DNA of 39,758 nt from an uncultured Bacilli bacterium (GCA_934098735.1 CAKOOS010000010.1:1-39758), one strand, 5' to 3'. Positions 8,515 to 17,924 are shown, numbered from the stretch's first letter. Program-made: numbers and translations. Notes: generated by a model from the letters alone, not told the origin.

Positions 8515-9312
8515 ATGACAAAGATTTATAATTATGAAGTTTTAAAAGATGCTTATACCAAAATTCAAATAGCTAAATCTTGTAAATTAGATCCTCTACT
8601 AATAAAAGAATATCAAAAAGCAACTCTTAGTATTAATAATTATGATTGGGAAAATATTAAAGATAAATTTATTGAAAATCTTAATTTCGTATTTACAATA
8701 GACGAACAACTTATATTTACAATTTTATCATTTAAATTAAAAGAAGAGTTTCTAGATAAAGATCCAAATTTTTGTGAAGAATTATGCTCAATTTTAGCAC
8801 TTTCTAATATAAATACTCAAAAAATTATACCTTATGCCAAAATAATATTAGATAATAAAGTTTACACTACAATAGCAGAAATAATAATAAAAAATCCTGA
8901 GTACTATTACTCAGAAATACTTGAAAAAATTATTAAAATACTCGACAATGAGGATATATATACAACTAATGAAGTAAATAGCATATTAAAAAAACTTTAC
9001 AGATTACAAGAAAAACGATACGCGATTTTAATTGAAGAATCAGATTCTTTAAAAGAAATTTATAGTAAAATACACTTTATTATGTTAAAAGAAAACAAAA
9101 AAGCAATTGTATACACCCAAAAAAACTTTGAAATATTAAAAATATTATTAGAAATTGATGAAAGTTTTAATGAAGATTTTAAACAAAGCATAAAAGAATT
9201 ATTTATTGAAATTGATGATAAAAATGATGATGAACAATTAATTATTAGAGAAATTCTTAATGCATTAAATCATATAAGAATGATTGATAGATCTTTAACA
9301 CGGAGAAAATAA
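8515..9312 (+). CDS. Uncharacterised helical protein
   Basis: I do not recognise this 265-residue, Lys/Asn/Ile-rich protein. It lacks a signal peptide and membrane segments and looks all-helical, perhaps with HEAT-like repeats. It ends basic (RSLTRRK). A segment WENIKDKFIENLNFVF followed by LIFTILSFKLKEEFL resembles a segment in the next gene (WKEIETDFFSNILFE, then MIYTIISYQNGKKYF), so the pair may be an old tandem duplication. AAGGAGG precedes the ATG, and its stop TAA directly abuts the next ATG. Confidence 0.65.
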   Translation: MTKIYNYEVLKDAYTKIQIAKSCKLDPLLIKEYQKATLSINNYDWENIKDKFIENLNFVFTIDEQLIFTILSFKLKEEFLDKDPNFCEELCSILALSNINTQKIIPYAKIILDNKVYTTIAEIIIKNPEYYYSEILEKIIKILDNEDIYTTNEVNSILKKLYRLQEKRYAILIEESDSLKEIYSKIHFIMLKENKKAIVYTQKNFEILKILLEIDESFNEDFKQSIKELFIEIDDKNDDEQLIIREILNALNHIRMIDRSLTRRK

Positions 9313-10071
9313 ATGTATTTAAAACTATTAAAATTAAAAAATTATATTAATAACCACAATGATAACAAAGACTTATTATCAATTATTTTTAATAGTATTA
9401 TAGATAAATATCCTGATAATATTTGGAAAGAAATTGAAACGGATTTTTTTTCAAATATTTTATTTGAGAGTATTAATGATATAATGATTTACACAATTAT
9501 CAGCTATCAAAATGGAAAAAAATACTTTAAACAAAATAAAATAACAATGCAAAGTATTGTAATAGCCTTATCAAAGTACAAGGTAAGTCCATTTAAATAT
9601 TATAAATATACAAATTTATTTTTAACATCTGCAATAAACAATTTAGTAAAACTAGGATTAAATAACAAATTGATTAATCCTCAAAAATTATATTCATTAA
9701 TTATAAACGAATATGACATTGATGAAATAAAACAAGATGAATATAAGAATTTAATAAATGAAATTATAGATTATATTGATGCATATCATTTTACAATATT
9801 TAATCAAGATTACAGTTTTGATAATATTTGTGATTGTCTAAAATACTGCTCTGAAACATTAAACTATGACATTGATGAAAAAATTTTTAAATTTATAAAA
9901 AAAATATCAAAAATTACTAATGAACTAACACAAAATGAAATATTAGAAAAAATAAAATTTATAGAAAATAATAACTCTAAAAACATAAAAGAAAAAATTG
10001 ATGACATTATAACTATCATCAATTATTATAAGTATGAACTAACAAATCAAAACAATTACTTAGTATCATAA
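9313..10071 (+). CDS. Uncharacterised helical protein, possible paralogue of its neighbour
   Basis: This 252-residue protein of unknown function is very rich in Asn, Ile, Lys and Tyr and appears helical and cytoplasmic. It starts on the base after the stop of the preceding gene, with CGGAGA inside that gene's last codons as ribosome site, so translation is coupled. Its last 16 bases overlap the end of the convergent lipoprotein gene. Confidence 0.62.
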   Translation: MYLKLLKLKNYINNHNDNKDLLSIIFNSIIDKYPDNIWKEIETDFFSNILFESINDIMIYTIISYQNGKKYFKQNKITMQSIVIALSKYKVSPFKYYKYTNLFLTSAINNLVKLGLNNKLINPQKLYSLIINEYDIDEIKQDEYKNLINEIIDYIDAYHFTIFNQDYSFDNICDCLKYCSETLNYDIDEKIFKFIKKISKITNELTQNEILEKIKFIENNNSKNIKEKIDDIITIINYYKYELTNQNNYLVS

Positions 10072-10610
10072 TTAAATATTCCGTGTATTTTTTCAAGATC
10101 ATCAGTAGATAAATCCACTACCTTATAATTACCTTTGTCATCTTTTGAAACATTAAATTCAATTGTATATTCAACAGTTTCTTTAACATTTTTCATTTTG
10201 TCTAACTTATAATCCATAAATAATGAATTACTAAAAACACCATTTTCTTTAAATTCATCGCCATTATTAGCTAAATAGTCATTAGCATCTTTTTGAACTT
10301 TGTATAAGTCATAAACAGTAATTTTTACATCAACAGTAGCATTATCACCATCATAATTTTCTGCTTCTACTTTATAATTTAAATCTTGGTATTGACGTTT
10401 TAGAATATCTCTATATTTTTCTTTTTGAGAATCTGTTAAATCTTCTTTATCAATTACATCATCCATATCTGCAATTACATTAGAACTTAAATTTTTGTAT
10501 TGATTAAGATAGTCTTCAACTGCTCCTTTAGCAGTTTTTTTCATACAACCACAGCCAACCAACATTAAACTAAAAGTAGCTATAACCATAATACTAAATA
10601 TTTTTTTCAT
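10056..10610 (-). CDS. Lipoprotein, unknown function
   Basis: This 184-residue protein has a lipoprotein signal peptide ending LVGC, with lipidation at about Cys20. The mature part has an alternating helix/strand pattern: a charged helical start (AVEDYLNQYKNLSSNVIADM) and two strands (NATVDVKITVYDLYKV, TVEYTIEFNVSKDDKG). This is like small extracellular lipoproteins with a cystatin/NTF2-like fold, but I cannot name a family. AAGGAG lies before the ATG at 10610; the seven extra codons of the longer frame contain that site. Confidence 0.75.
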   Translation of the reverse strand: MKKIFSIMVIATFSLMLVGCGCMKKTAKGAVEDYLNQYKNLSSNVIADMDDVIDKEDLTDSQKEKYRDILKRQYQDLNYKVEAENYDGDNATVDVKITVYDLYKVQKDANDYLANNGDEFKENGVFSNSLFMDYKLDKMKNVKETVEYTIEFNVSKDDKGNYKVVDLSTDDLEKIHGIFNYDTK

Positions 10611-10654
10611 TACAATCTCCTTCTCTATCAATAATATTTCCTAAAAAAAGAAAA

Positions 10655-11278
10655 TTATACTACATTATAACTAAGTTTTATCAAATTCAAAATATTTATT
10701 TCTTTTTCACCAATTGTATGATTTAACTTCTCTTTCATTATTTCAATCATGCTCTCTTTATTTTGAGGAAATGTATTAAACCATTCAACAAATAAATATT
10801 CTAGTTTATAATACTCTTTTTTATTATTTAGACTTTCTATTTCTGTTTTAATTATGTGTTTAATTCTATCTTCTGCACGTAATGATTCATTATATGCAAT
10901 CTTTTTAATTTCCCTATATATAAGTTTTTGGGTTGGAACCGTATACATTATTTCTATAATATTTAACTCATCATCTAAATTTAAAAAACTTCGATCAATA
11001 TTTAATCCATTTTCATCAAATTTTAAAGCAATCACAGAATTTTTATCACCAAATAAGGCTATATATTCATAGTTATTAGACTTAGTTTTGGTTTTTATAA
11101 GATCTAAAAAATTTTTTTCAACCATAATTTGATTATTTAAAATATCTTCAAAAACTTCCGTACTTACCTGAAAAAGGGGTAATTTTTTATAATATTCAAT
11201 AGTATCGTCTTTTTCCCAATCGTAGAAAAAAGTATTATTTTCTTGAAAATTTAAATATAAATCATAATAATAATTCAT
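10655..11278 (-). CDS. YjbA/DUF3603-family protein (UPF0736)
   Basis: This 207-residue protein resembles Bacillus YjbA (UPF0736/DUF3603). The start (YDLYLNF then FYDWEKDDTIEYYKKLPLFQVS) corresponds to the family's EWRKDD.VELLDQ.PLLKV segment, followed by the beta-rich YIALFGDKNSVIALKFDENG and a helical C-terminal half. The function is unknown. GGGAGGATAAA precedes the ATG, which overlaps the upstream small membrane gene by four bases (ATGA). Confidence 0.65.
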   Translation of the reverse strand: MNYYYDLYLNFQENNTFFYDWEKDDTIEYYKKLPLFQVSTEVFEDILNNQIMVEKNFLDLIKTKTKSNNYEYIALFGDKNSVIALKFDENGLNIDRSFLNLDDELNIIEIMYTVPTQKLIYREIKKIAYNESLRAEDRIKHIIKTEIESLNNKKEYYKLEYLFVEWFNTFPQNKESMIEIMKEKLNHTIGEKEINILNLIKLSYNVV

Positions 11279-11469
11279 TTTATCCTCCCTATTCCCTTTT
11301 TAATAATAAATATTCCCAGCAAAATTATAAATAAAATACCATTTCTAATAATAAAATAAACAAATTTCCAAAATGTATACCCCATAGCAAATAAATTTAA
11401 ATAAATAATTAAAAAAAACAAACCAATACTTACTAAAATAGAGCCTATAACCATTTTAAAATAATTCAT
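11275..11469 (-). CDS. Small membrane protein
   Basis: This 64-residue protein has two hydrophobic segments (about residues 6-28 and 35-57) and a short basic tail (KKGIGRIK). The function is unknown. No good ribosome site is visible before the first ATG at 11469; an ATG five codons in is an alternative. Its stop overlaps the start of the DUF3603 gene, which supports its being real. Confidence 0.55.
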   Translation of the reverse strand: MNYFKMVIGSILVSIGLFFLIIYLNLFAMGYTFWKFVYFIIRNGILFIILLGIFIIKKGIGRIK

Positions 11470-11483
11470 AATACAATATATGC

Positions 11484-11512
11484 TTGATAGAAATAAATTA
11501 GGATGTTAAAAT
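11484..11512 (+). promoter_or_regulatory. Promoter of the cyclophilin-uppP operon
   Basis: TTGATA (11484-11489), a 17-base spacer and TAAAAT (11507-11512) lie shortly before AAGGTGAT and the ATG at 11528. Confidence 0.7.
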
Positions 11513-11527
11513 TATAAAGGTGATAAT

Positions 11528-12139
11528 ATGAAAAAAATAATAACAATATTTTTATTAATACTTTTAACTGCAGGATGTTCTAATAAAGAATACAAAAATC
11601 CAATAGTAAAAATGGAAATTGAAAACTATGGAACATTGGAAATAGAATTATATCCTAAGTATGCTCCGAATACTGTAGCTAATTTTGTAAATTTAATTGA
11701 TGAAGGTTTTTATGACGGATTAACATTTCACAGATTAGTTCCTGGTTTTGTTCTTCAAGGCGGAGACCCTAATGGTGATGGAACGGGTGGTCCAAATTAT
11801 ACAATAAAGGGAGAATTTAAAGAAAACAATTATTCTAAAAATACTTTAAGTCATGATACCGGAGTTATATCAATGGCAAGAAGTATGAATTACGATAGTG
11901 CCGGATCACAATTCTTTATAGTTTTAGATGATAATGAAAATATTAAAGCATCATTAGATGGAAAATATGCCGGATTTGGAAAAGTTACAAACGGACTTGA
12001 AATTTTATCTGAAATAGAAAAAAATGAACAAATCGAAAATGAAGAAACTGGAAAATTGAAAAAAAATATAACTATCAAAAAAGTAAGCGTAGAAACCTAT
12101 GGCAAAAAATATAAAGTAAAAAAGAATAAAACAAATTAA
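11528..12139 (+). CDS. Peptidyl-prolyl cis-trans isomerase, cyclophilin-type lipoprotein
   Basis: This 203-residue protein begins with a lipoprotein signal (LLTAGC) and continues as a complete cyclophilin domain: APNTVANFVNLIDEGFYDGL, FHRLVPGFVLQGGDP, ISMARS, GSQFFIVLDD and AGFGKV. The active-site pattern FHR / Q-GGDP / GSQFFI is kept. It should be lipid-anchored outside the membrane and help fold exported proteins. A Lys-rich tail follows the domain. uppP lies 29 bases downstream on the same transcript. Confidence 0.92.
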   Translation: MKKIITIFLLILLTAGCSNKEYKNPIVKMEIENYGTLEIELYPKYAPNTVANFVNLIDEGFYDGLTFHRLVPGFVLQGGDPNGDGTGGPNYTIKGEFKENNYSKNTLSHDTGVISMARSMNYDSAGSQFFIVLDDNENIKASLDGKYAGFGKVTNGLEILSEIEKNEQIENEETGKLKKNITIKKVSVETYGKKYKVKKNKTN

Positions 12140-12168
12140 TAAAAATAAATTATAATAAGGAGAATAAC

Positions 12169-12981
12169 ATGAATAACATAATAACTTATATAATACTTGG
12201 AATAATTCAAGGGCTTACAGAGCCTCTTCCAATTTCAAGTAGTGGTCATATTTATTTATTTAAAAATTTATTTAATACCACAATATTTAATAGTTTAAAT
12301 TTTGAAATAATTTCAAATTTTGGATCATTTATAGCAATATTCATTATATTTTGGAAGGATATAAAAGAACTTATAATTGCATTTTTTGGTTACATATTCA
12401 AAAAAGAAAATAGAAAAAAATATGACCAAAAATTTAAATACTGTATTAATGTAATTATAAGCACTATACCAGTAGGAATAATTGGATTTATATTTAAAGA
12501 TAAACTAGAAAATCTTTATTCTATAAATGGTCTTGCCTTTGCTTTTTTAATAACTGCATTATCTTTATTTATTGTTAGAAACATAAAAGGAGATAAAAAA
12601 GATGATGATATAACAATAAAAGATGCTATTATTATTGGTTTATTTCAAATGATAACAATAGTACCTGGTATAAGTAGAAGTGGAACAGTCTTAGTAGCAT
12701 GCTTATTATGTAAATTAAACAGAGAAACAGCTTTAAAATATACGTTTATTTTATATTTTCCAGTTAGCTTAGCCACAATGCTACTTGGTATCAAAGACCT
12801 AGCAAATACTGCTGAATTAAGTAGTTTATTTATTCCTTATATGCTTGGAATGTTATCAGCAGGTATTGTTACCTATTTTTCATACAAATGGCTTAGTAAT
12901 TGGGTTAAAAAAGGAAAATTATGGAAGTTCTCCATATATTGCCTATTGCTTGCTATATTTATATTTATTTATTTCCATTAA
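12169..12981 (+). CDS. uppP: Undecaprenyl-diphosphatase UppP/BacA
   Basis: This 270-residue, seven- to eight-helix membrane protein has both UppP signature loops: QGLTEPLPISSSGH near residues 14-27 (Glu18 and His27 are the usual catalytic residues) and PGISRSG at 166-172 (Arg170). It recycles the lipid carrier undecaprenyl diphosphate for cell-wall synthesis and can give bacitracin tolerance. The common EFLPISSTGH reads EPLPISSSGH here, within family variation. AAGGAG precedes the start and a strong terminator follows at once. Confidence 0.95.
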   Translation: MNNIITYIILGIIQGLTEPLPISSSGHIYLFKNLFNTTIFNSLNFEIISNFGSFIAIFIIFWKDIKELIIAFFGYIFKKENRKKYDQKFKYCINVIISTIPVGIIGFIFKDKLENLYSINGLAFAFLITALSLFIVRNIKGDKKDDDITIKDAIIIGLFQMITIVPGISRSGTVLVACLLCKLNRETALKYTFILYFPVSLATMLLGIKDLANTAELSSLFIPYMLGMLSAGIVTYFSYKWLSNWVKKGKLWKFSIYCLLLAIFIFIYFH

Positions 12982-13010
12982 AAAGGAGCCACTAATGGCT
13001 CCTTTTAAAA
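12980..13010 (+). terminator. Terminator of the cyclophilin-uppP operon
   Basis: A perfect 11-bp stem (AAAAGGAGCCA / TGGCTCCTTTT) with a CTAA loop sits at the uppP stop. The remaining stretch to the kinase stop at 13152 holds no gene I can see. Confidence 0.9.
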
Positions 13011-13151
13011 AAGTGTGAGTTTTGAGTTTATATGTTAATTGTGTATAGTTTATATTTTCATAAACTTTTTTTATTCTATGAGCATCCCTCCGTTTCTTAC
13101 ATTCTAATAATACTAAATAATTATGAAAATATTATGTTGAATTTATGAAAA

Positions 13152-14531
13152 TTATATTTTAATTTTAAAATAAAAATTAGAACCTTTTTTTAATTGACTT
13201 TTTACTCCATATTCATAATTATGTAATTCTAATATTTCTTTAACAATTGATAATCCCAGCCCGGTAGATACAACATTTCTTTGATGATTCTTATCATTTT
13301 TATAATATTTATTCCAAATATAAGGAATATCTTCTTTTTTAATTCCTTTTCCAGTATCAATAATTTCAACTAAATAACATCTTTTTTGTTTACTAATTTT
13401 TACTGTAACTGATTTATCATCACCAGTATAATTAATAGCATTATTAATCAAATTATATATAACCTGATTCATTTTCTTTCTATCTGCTTTAATTATAACG
13501 GAATCCGGCATTTCTAAATTGATTTTATATTGTTCAGTTTCTTTAATAATTTGATATTTATTTACAATATTTCGAACATCTACAGCCAAATCATAACTTT
13601 CAATATTTAATGAGTCTGCATTAGATTGCATTTTAGATAAATCTAAAATATCATTTACTAAAACTGTTAGTCTATCCGTTTCATCAATAATAATATCTAA
13701 ATGTTCGTCCATTTTTTTATGATCTTTGTAAGATATATCTCTGATCATTTCTGCATAAGCTTTAATCATTGTAAGCGGAGTCTTTAAATCATGAGAAACA
13801 TTAGCCATTAAATCTCGACGTAATTCATCAGTCTTAGCTAGTTCTTGCTGAACCTGAGCTAAGGTTTCAGATAATTCATCTATTTCCTTAATACCAGACT
13901 CTCCAAACTTAACATTAGAATTATCATCTCCTAATTTTTTAGCTTTTTTTGTTATTTCTGTAATAGGTTTAGTTATTTTATTAGATAAAAAGATAGATAT
14001 AGCAACTGCTACCAACAATCCAACAATACAAACGTATTTAATTTGTTTTTTTATTATTAAAGTAAAATCAGAAATATCTTCCAAATTAGAATAAATAAAT
14101 GTATATTTGCCATCAATTTTAGCACCATACAATAAAGCAGAAATATGTTTATCTTCATTAACAAATCTATAAGCTTTAAAATCTTTATTAGAATCAATAA
14201 ATTCCAACATTAATTGCTTTACTTTATCAGAACCAATAGCACACCCATTCATATTAGTATTGTATTTAGCTAAAATAACATTTTCATCAGTTAAAGTAAT
14301 ACAAACTTCATTACTATAAGCAATCTCCTGTAAAGTATTAGTTAAATTACTTTCATTCGTTTTTTTTAATGACTCAACAATACTATCCATATTTGATATT
14401 TGTTCCTTTTCATAATATATATCAAAAATAGATATTTGACATATCCAAAGTAATACTATTATTACAACATTAAAAGTAAGCAAAAAAAACAAAGTTTTTG
14501 CTTGAATACTAGTTTTCTTTTTCGTTTTCAT
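13152..14531 (-). CDS. Sensor histidine kinase
   Basis: This 459-residue kinase has membrane segments at about 13-33 and 165-184 flanking a roughly 130-residue extracytoplasmic sensor domain with a PAS/Cache-like look and two cysteines (in VCITL and NGCAIG). A HAMP linker follows, then HisKA with His247 in SHDLKTPLT, and an ATPase domain with N-box NLINNAINYT, G1 DTGKGI and G2 GLGLSIVKEIL. All catalytic parts are present. It overlaps the upstream response-regulator gene by 23 bases, so the two form one operon. The stimulus is unknown; an envelope signal is the usual one for this class. Confidence 0.95.
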   Translation of the reverse strand: MKTKKKTSIQAKTLFFLLTFNVVIIVLLWICQISIFDIYYEKEQISNMDSIVESLKKTNESNLTNTLQEIAYSNEVCITLTDENVILAKYNTNMNGCAIGSDKVKQLMLEFIDSNKDFKAYRFVNEDKHISALLYGAKIDGKYTFIYSNLEDISDFTLIIKKQIKYVCIVGLLVAVAISIFLSNKITKPITEITKKAKKLGDDNSNVKFGESGIKEIDELSETLAQVQQELAKTDELRRDLMANVSHDLKTPLTMIKAYAEMIRDISYKDHKKMDEHLDIIIDETDRLTVLVNDILDLSKMQSNADSLNIESYDLAVDVRNIVNKYQIIKETEQYKINLEMPDSVIIKADRKKMNQVIYNLINNAINYTGDDKSVTVKISKQKRCYLVEIIDTGKGIKKEDIPYIWNKYYKNDKNHQRNVVSTGLGLSIVKEILELHNYEYGVKSQLKKGSNFYFKIKI

Positions 14532-15183
14532 CTTGAAATTTGTAACCCATTCCTCGAACTGTAATTATCATATCTTTATATTTTCCTAAATGTTTTCTTA
14601 AAGTTTTAACATGAGTATCTATAGTTCGATCATCTCCATAAAAATCATAGCCCCAGATATTACTAAGTAAATTTTCTCTAGATAAAGCTATATTTTTATT
14701 ATCTATAAAATATTTTAATAAATCATATTCTTTCGGTGTTAAATATATTTTTTCATTATCAACATAAACATCATGAGCAACATCATCTAATTTAATACCT
14801 TTAATAACATAAATATTACTATCATTTTCGTTTCTTTTAGTAATAGCTTTAATTCTAGCCACTAGCTCTTTTGGACTAAAAGGTTTAGTAACATAATCAT
14901 CAATACCTAAGTCAAAACCAATTAACTTATCATATTCTTCTCCTCTAGCAGATAACATTATAAAAGGTATATCTTTTATTTTTTTTATTTCTCTACAAGC
15001 AGTATAACCATCCATCTTAGGCATCATAATATCCATAATTATAATATCAAAATTGTTATTCTTAACCTTTTCAATCGCTTCAATACCATTTTCAGCTTCC
15101 ATTACTTCCATGTTTTCTAATAACAAATATTCTTTAATAACATCCCTTATAAGTTTTTCGTCATCGACAACTAAAACACGCAT
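14509..15183 (-). CDS. OmpR/PhoB-family response regulator
   Basis: This 224-residue regulator has a receiver domain with the acidic pair Asp7/Asp8, phosphoacceptor Asp51 in IIIMDIMMP, and a conserved Lys in YVTKPFS. A winged-helix DNA-binding domain follows, with LTPKEYDLLKYF and DRTIDTHVKTLRKHLG. It is the partner of the kinase that overlaps its 3' end. Its regulon cannot be read from the window. Confidence 0.95.
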   Translation of the reverse strand: MRVLVVDDEKLIRDVIKEYLLLENMEVMEAENGIEAIEKVKNNNFDIIIMDIMMPKMDGYTACREIKKIKDIPFIMLSARGEEYDKLIGFDLGIDDYVTKPFSPKELVARIKAITKRNENDSNIYVIKGIKLDDVAHDVYVDNEKIYLTPKEYDLLKYFIDNKNIALSRENLLSNIWGYDFYGDDRTIDTHVKTLRKHLGKYKDMIITVRGMGYKFQDENEKEN

Positions 15184-15235
15184 AAAATCACCTATCTAAA
15201 ATTATAAATTAATATTGTGAAGTTTCCATGAAAAA

Positions 15236-15637
15236 CTATTTTAATTGAAGTTTATCTTCATAATGTGGTATTTTATAAGATTTTTTACTATTTTCTTTAA
15301 TCTTATTTTGTATTCTAACTTCATCTGCTTCTAAAATAATTTTATCAACACAAAAAATTTCTTTATGAGTAAGCACTTCTTCAATTCTTGAACAAATTTC
15401 ATAACCATCAAAGCGTGGATAAATATCACTTACAAAAGTATAATTATTAATAGGACTATAAATCATTCCATTAGCAATAATACAATCTGTAGTACCATAA
15501 AGACTCATTTGTACTAATTCTTTGTCTCTAAAAAATTCTGTATTACTAATATAATATCTTAGTTCTCTAGCTTCTTTTAAAGAAATGTTTCCATACGGAA
15601 ATAACTTTTCTTCATCGCAAAATGTATTATATTCCAT
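15236..15637 (-). CDS. Uncharacterised small protein
   Basis: I do not recognise this 133-residue cytoplasmic protein. It has a mixed fold, with short strands around SLYGTTDCIIANGMIYSPI and a basic tail. GGTGGTG precedes the ATG. It lies upstream of the response regulator on the same strand with a 52-base gap that could hold a promoter, so it need not belong to that operon. Confidence 0.6.
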   Translation of the reverse strand: MEYNTFCDEEKLFPYGNISLKEARELRYYISNTEFFRDKELVQMSLYGTTDCIIANGMIYSPINNYTFVSDIYPRFDGYEICSRIEEVLTHKEIFCVDKIILEADEVRIQNKIKENSKKSYKIPHYEDKLQLK

Positions 15638-15667
15638 AACACCACCACATTGATTATATCATATTCA

Positions 15668-15700
15668 ATTAAAAAAAGTGAATTACTATTAATTCACTTT
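15668..15700 (-). terminator. Terminator of the YtxH operon
   Basis: On the minus strand AAAGTGAATT / AATTCACTTT is followed by a T run. It ends the four-gene transcript that starts near 17.9 kb. Confidence 0.85.
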
Positions 15701-15706
15701 GTCATA

Positions 15707-16120
15707 TTATTTTTCTTCTTCTAGTTTAGCAACAATTGTTTTAAGAGCATCTGCTGTTGCTTGTTTCAATTCAGCAACACTTTTTTCAAGTACAGGTGTA
15801 CCCTTTTCAACTGCTAATTTATAAAGTTCTTCAGCTTTTTTTTGAATCTTAACAGCCTTTTGTTTAGCAATTTTTAAAGCTTTTTCCTTGTCTAAATCTT
15901 TTAATTCTTTTTGTAATTCATTTACCTTCTTAACAATAGTATCTTTAACATCTTCTGCTTTAATACTTTTTACTTGTTCTAAAACTTCATCAAATTTTTT
16001 CTTTAAAACAGCTCTTGTTTCCTTACCAGTTTTAGGAGCAAATAATATTCCTAAACCTGCTCCAACAGCAGCACCTGCAATAAATTTTCCAATTCCACTT
16101 TTTTTCATTTTATTCTTCAT
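15707..16120 (-). CDS. YtxH-family protein
   Basis: This 137-residue protein begins with the YtxH signature: a glycine-rich hydrophobic segment (IGKFIAGAAVGAGLGILFAP) followed by KTGKETR. About 100 residues of charged helix then form likely coiled coils, as in amphipathic LEA-like helices. YtxH proteins are general-stress envelope proteins of unknown mechanism. The ATG at 16120 almost touches AGGAG; the internal ATG four codons later is possible but rather distant. It overlaps the DUF948-like gene by 11 bases. Confidence 0.82.
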   Translation of the reverse strand: MKNKMKKSGIGKFIAGAAVGAGLGILFAPKTGKETRAVLKKKFDEVLEQVKSIKAEDVKDTIVKKVNELQKELKDLDKEKALKIAKQKAVKIQKKAEELYKLAVEKGTPVLEKSVAELKQATADALKTIVAKLEEEK

Positions 16121-16397
16121 TCTCCTTTTTTTCTCTTTTTTTAAAAAATAATTTACTAAATAAATTTCCAGTTACTTCTACTACTTTATCAGTAAACATT
16201 GCAATTTTATCAGTAGTAAAGTCGATAATACTAAATACTGAATTTAATGATTCTACTTTTTCATTGACATTATCTACAACTTTTTCCACTTTATTCATAG
16301 TTATTATAGTCTTAATTCCTAATATTATACCTATAATTAATAAAGTAATTAAAAGTAAATAAATAACTATTGGCAAAAAGTTTAACCAAAATTCCAT
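16110..16397 (-). CDS. DUF948-like membrane protein
   Basis: This 95-residue protein has one N-terminal membrane helix (about residues 6-31), then a helix with heptad-like Val/Leu spacing (VEKVVDNVNEKVESLNSVF) and a very basic tail. Small DUF948 proteins of this shape are often encoded next to YtxH in Firmicutes, which is the main support. It overlaps both neighbouring genes, showing a tight operon. Confidence 0.65.
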   Translation of the reverse strand: MEFWLNFLPIVIYLLLITLLIIGIILGIKTIITMNKVEKVVDNVNEKVESLNSVFSIIDFTTDKIAMFTDKVVEVTGNLFSKLFFKKREKKENEE

Positions 16398-17275
16398 TAT
16401 TCATCACCATCCTCTCTGTTATCATACATTGAATCTATTAAATCAAATAAATCATTTTCTAATGTATCGTCATCTTCTACTTTTTCTTGGATTGATTTTT
16501 TTTCATGTACTTCTGGTGTTAAATCTATTAATTCTTCATCTACCTTTTCATAATCATTATTATTTGGTAAATTATCATCGCTCTCATTAATATCAATTGT
16601 TAAATCTGATGTATCTTCTAATAACTCATCAATAGTTTTAACTTTTTGTTTCTTTTCTTCTTCATTTTCTTTAAGCTTTACAGTTACACTTTCTTCATAA
16701 TAGGTAGTCTTAGGTTGCTTTTCTGTTTCTTCCCCAAAAGCTTTTTTTCTAACACTATTAAAATCTAAATTAGTATCTTTTTCTTCAGTTTTATTTTTTA
16801 TATCTTCTGGCTTATAGTCTTCATTTAAAATACCATATACTGGTGATATAATCGGTGATGGCTTAAATTTTCTTCTTTCAACCACTTCAGTCTTCTCAAC
16901 TTTTTCATATCTACCATAATCAGTTCTCTTTTCTATTCTTTTCTTTTTTTCATATTCAAGTACATTTGTAGGAGTTTTTTGCTTTTGAACTCTACTCATA
17001 CTTGAAAACTCTTCTTCATCAAAATCAGGAAAAGAAAAAGATTTTTCAACCTTAGGTTTTTCTACAGTATTAAAACTTCGTTCTTCTCTATAAACTGTTT
17101 CATTTTTTGGTTGTTCTTTAAATTTTTCTACTTGGGGTTCTACTTTCCTTTGAGGTTCTATCTTCTCAGCAATAGGTTTTTTTATTTCAGAACTTACTTC
17201 CTTTTTAGAAGTAGTTTTTTCGTCATCATCAACCTCTTCAAATAATATATCTTTAATTTTATTAAATAATCCCAC
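16397..17275 (-). CDS. Acidic, mostly disordered cytoplasmic protein
   Basis: This 292-residue protein starts with a short amphipathic helix (MGLFNKIKDILFEE), which could touch the membrane. It continues with long Glu/Lys/Pro-rich disordered sequence broken by ordered-looking islands: PSPIISPVYGILNEDYK near the middle and NDLFDLIDSMYDNRED at the end. I do not know its function. The GTG at 17275 is taken as start because GGAAGGTGG lies five bases before it. It is translationally coupled to the DUF948-like gene. Confidence 0.6.
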   Translation of the reverse strand: MGLFNKIKDILFEEVDDDEKTTSKKEVSSEIKKPIAEKIEPQRKVEPQVEKFKEQPKNETVYREERSFNTVEKPKVEKSFSFPDFDEEEFSSMSRVQKQKTPTNVLEYEKKKRIEKRTDYGRYEKVEKTEVVERRKFKPSPIISPVYGILNEDYKPEDIKNKTEEKDTNLDFNSVRKKAFGEETEKQPKTTYYEESVTVKLKENEEEKKQKVKTIDELLEDTSDLTIDINESDDNLPNNNDYEKVDEELIDLTPEVHEKKSIQEKVEDDDTLENDLFDLIDSMYDNREDGDE

Positions 17276-17288
17276 AGTGTCCACCTTC

Positions 17289-17924
17289 CTAGTTAATTAA
17301 ATCAGGATCAGGAATTTTAACTTCCTCTTCTTGATAATCATCTTCCACAGTTATATAATTTTGCTCACTACCTTTAGTATTAAATATATTAAATTCTTCT
17401 TCATAGAAATTAAGAACATCATCACCTAGTATATTGGCAATTATATTATCATTATACTCAATACTTTTTAAGATGTTTATAGCAGAAAATATAGCTTCAT
17501 TACTATTACTCTTATCTACTATCACTTCTATTTTAGCATAATTATACATAATTTCAACCAAATATTTATCATTTTTAAGTAAATTTATTTCTGCATATCC
17601 ATATTTATCATCATAACTAATTTTTTTAGAATATATAGCATTATCATTTATTTTGTATTCATTTTCAACTTTTTTATAATAACTAACTACATCAACATAT
17701 AAATAATATTTATTAAATTCATCTTCCAATACTTCATTATATAATGAACTATTACTTACGTGCATGTTTCTTGGTAAATAATATTTATACCCTGTTCTAT
17801 AAGTATTTTTTCTATAGCTTTCTTTGCTAATATTTTGTAAAATACTATCATAATTCAAATTATGAACATTTGTGCACCCAGAGAGTAAAAAAATCATACA
17901 CATAACCATAAATATTTTTTTCAT
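17289..17924 (-). CDS. Lipoprotein, unknown function
   Basis: This 211-residue protein has a lipoprotein signal peptide with lipobox LLSGC. The mature domain is beta-rich, with an ILKSIEYN segment as in probe-like domains, and ends in an acidic tail with many Glu/Asp. The family is not recognised. TGAGGT precedes the ATG at 17924; the longer frame to 17939 begins inside that site. It is the first gene of the transcript that runs through the YtxH gene. Confidence 0.7.
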   Translation of the reverse strand: MKKIFMVMCMIFLLSGCTNVHNLNYDSILQNISKESYRKNTYRTGYKYYLPRNMHVSNSSLYNEVLEDEFNKYYLYVDVVSYYKKVENEYKINDNAIYSKKISYDDKYGYAEINLLKNDKYLVEIMYNYAKIEVIVDKSNSNEAIFSAINILKSIEYNDNIIANILGDDVLNFYEEEFNIFNTKGSEQNYITVEDDYQEEEVKIPDPDLIN

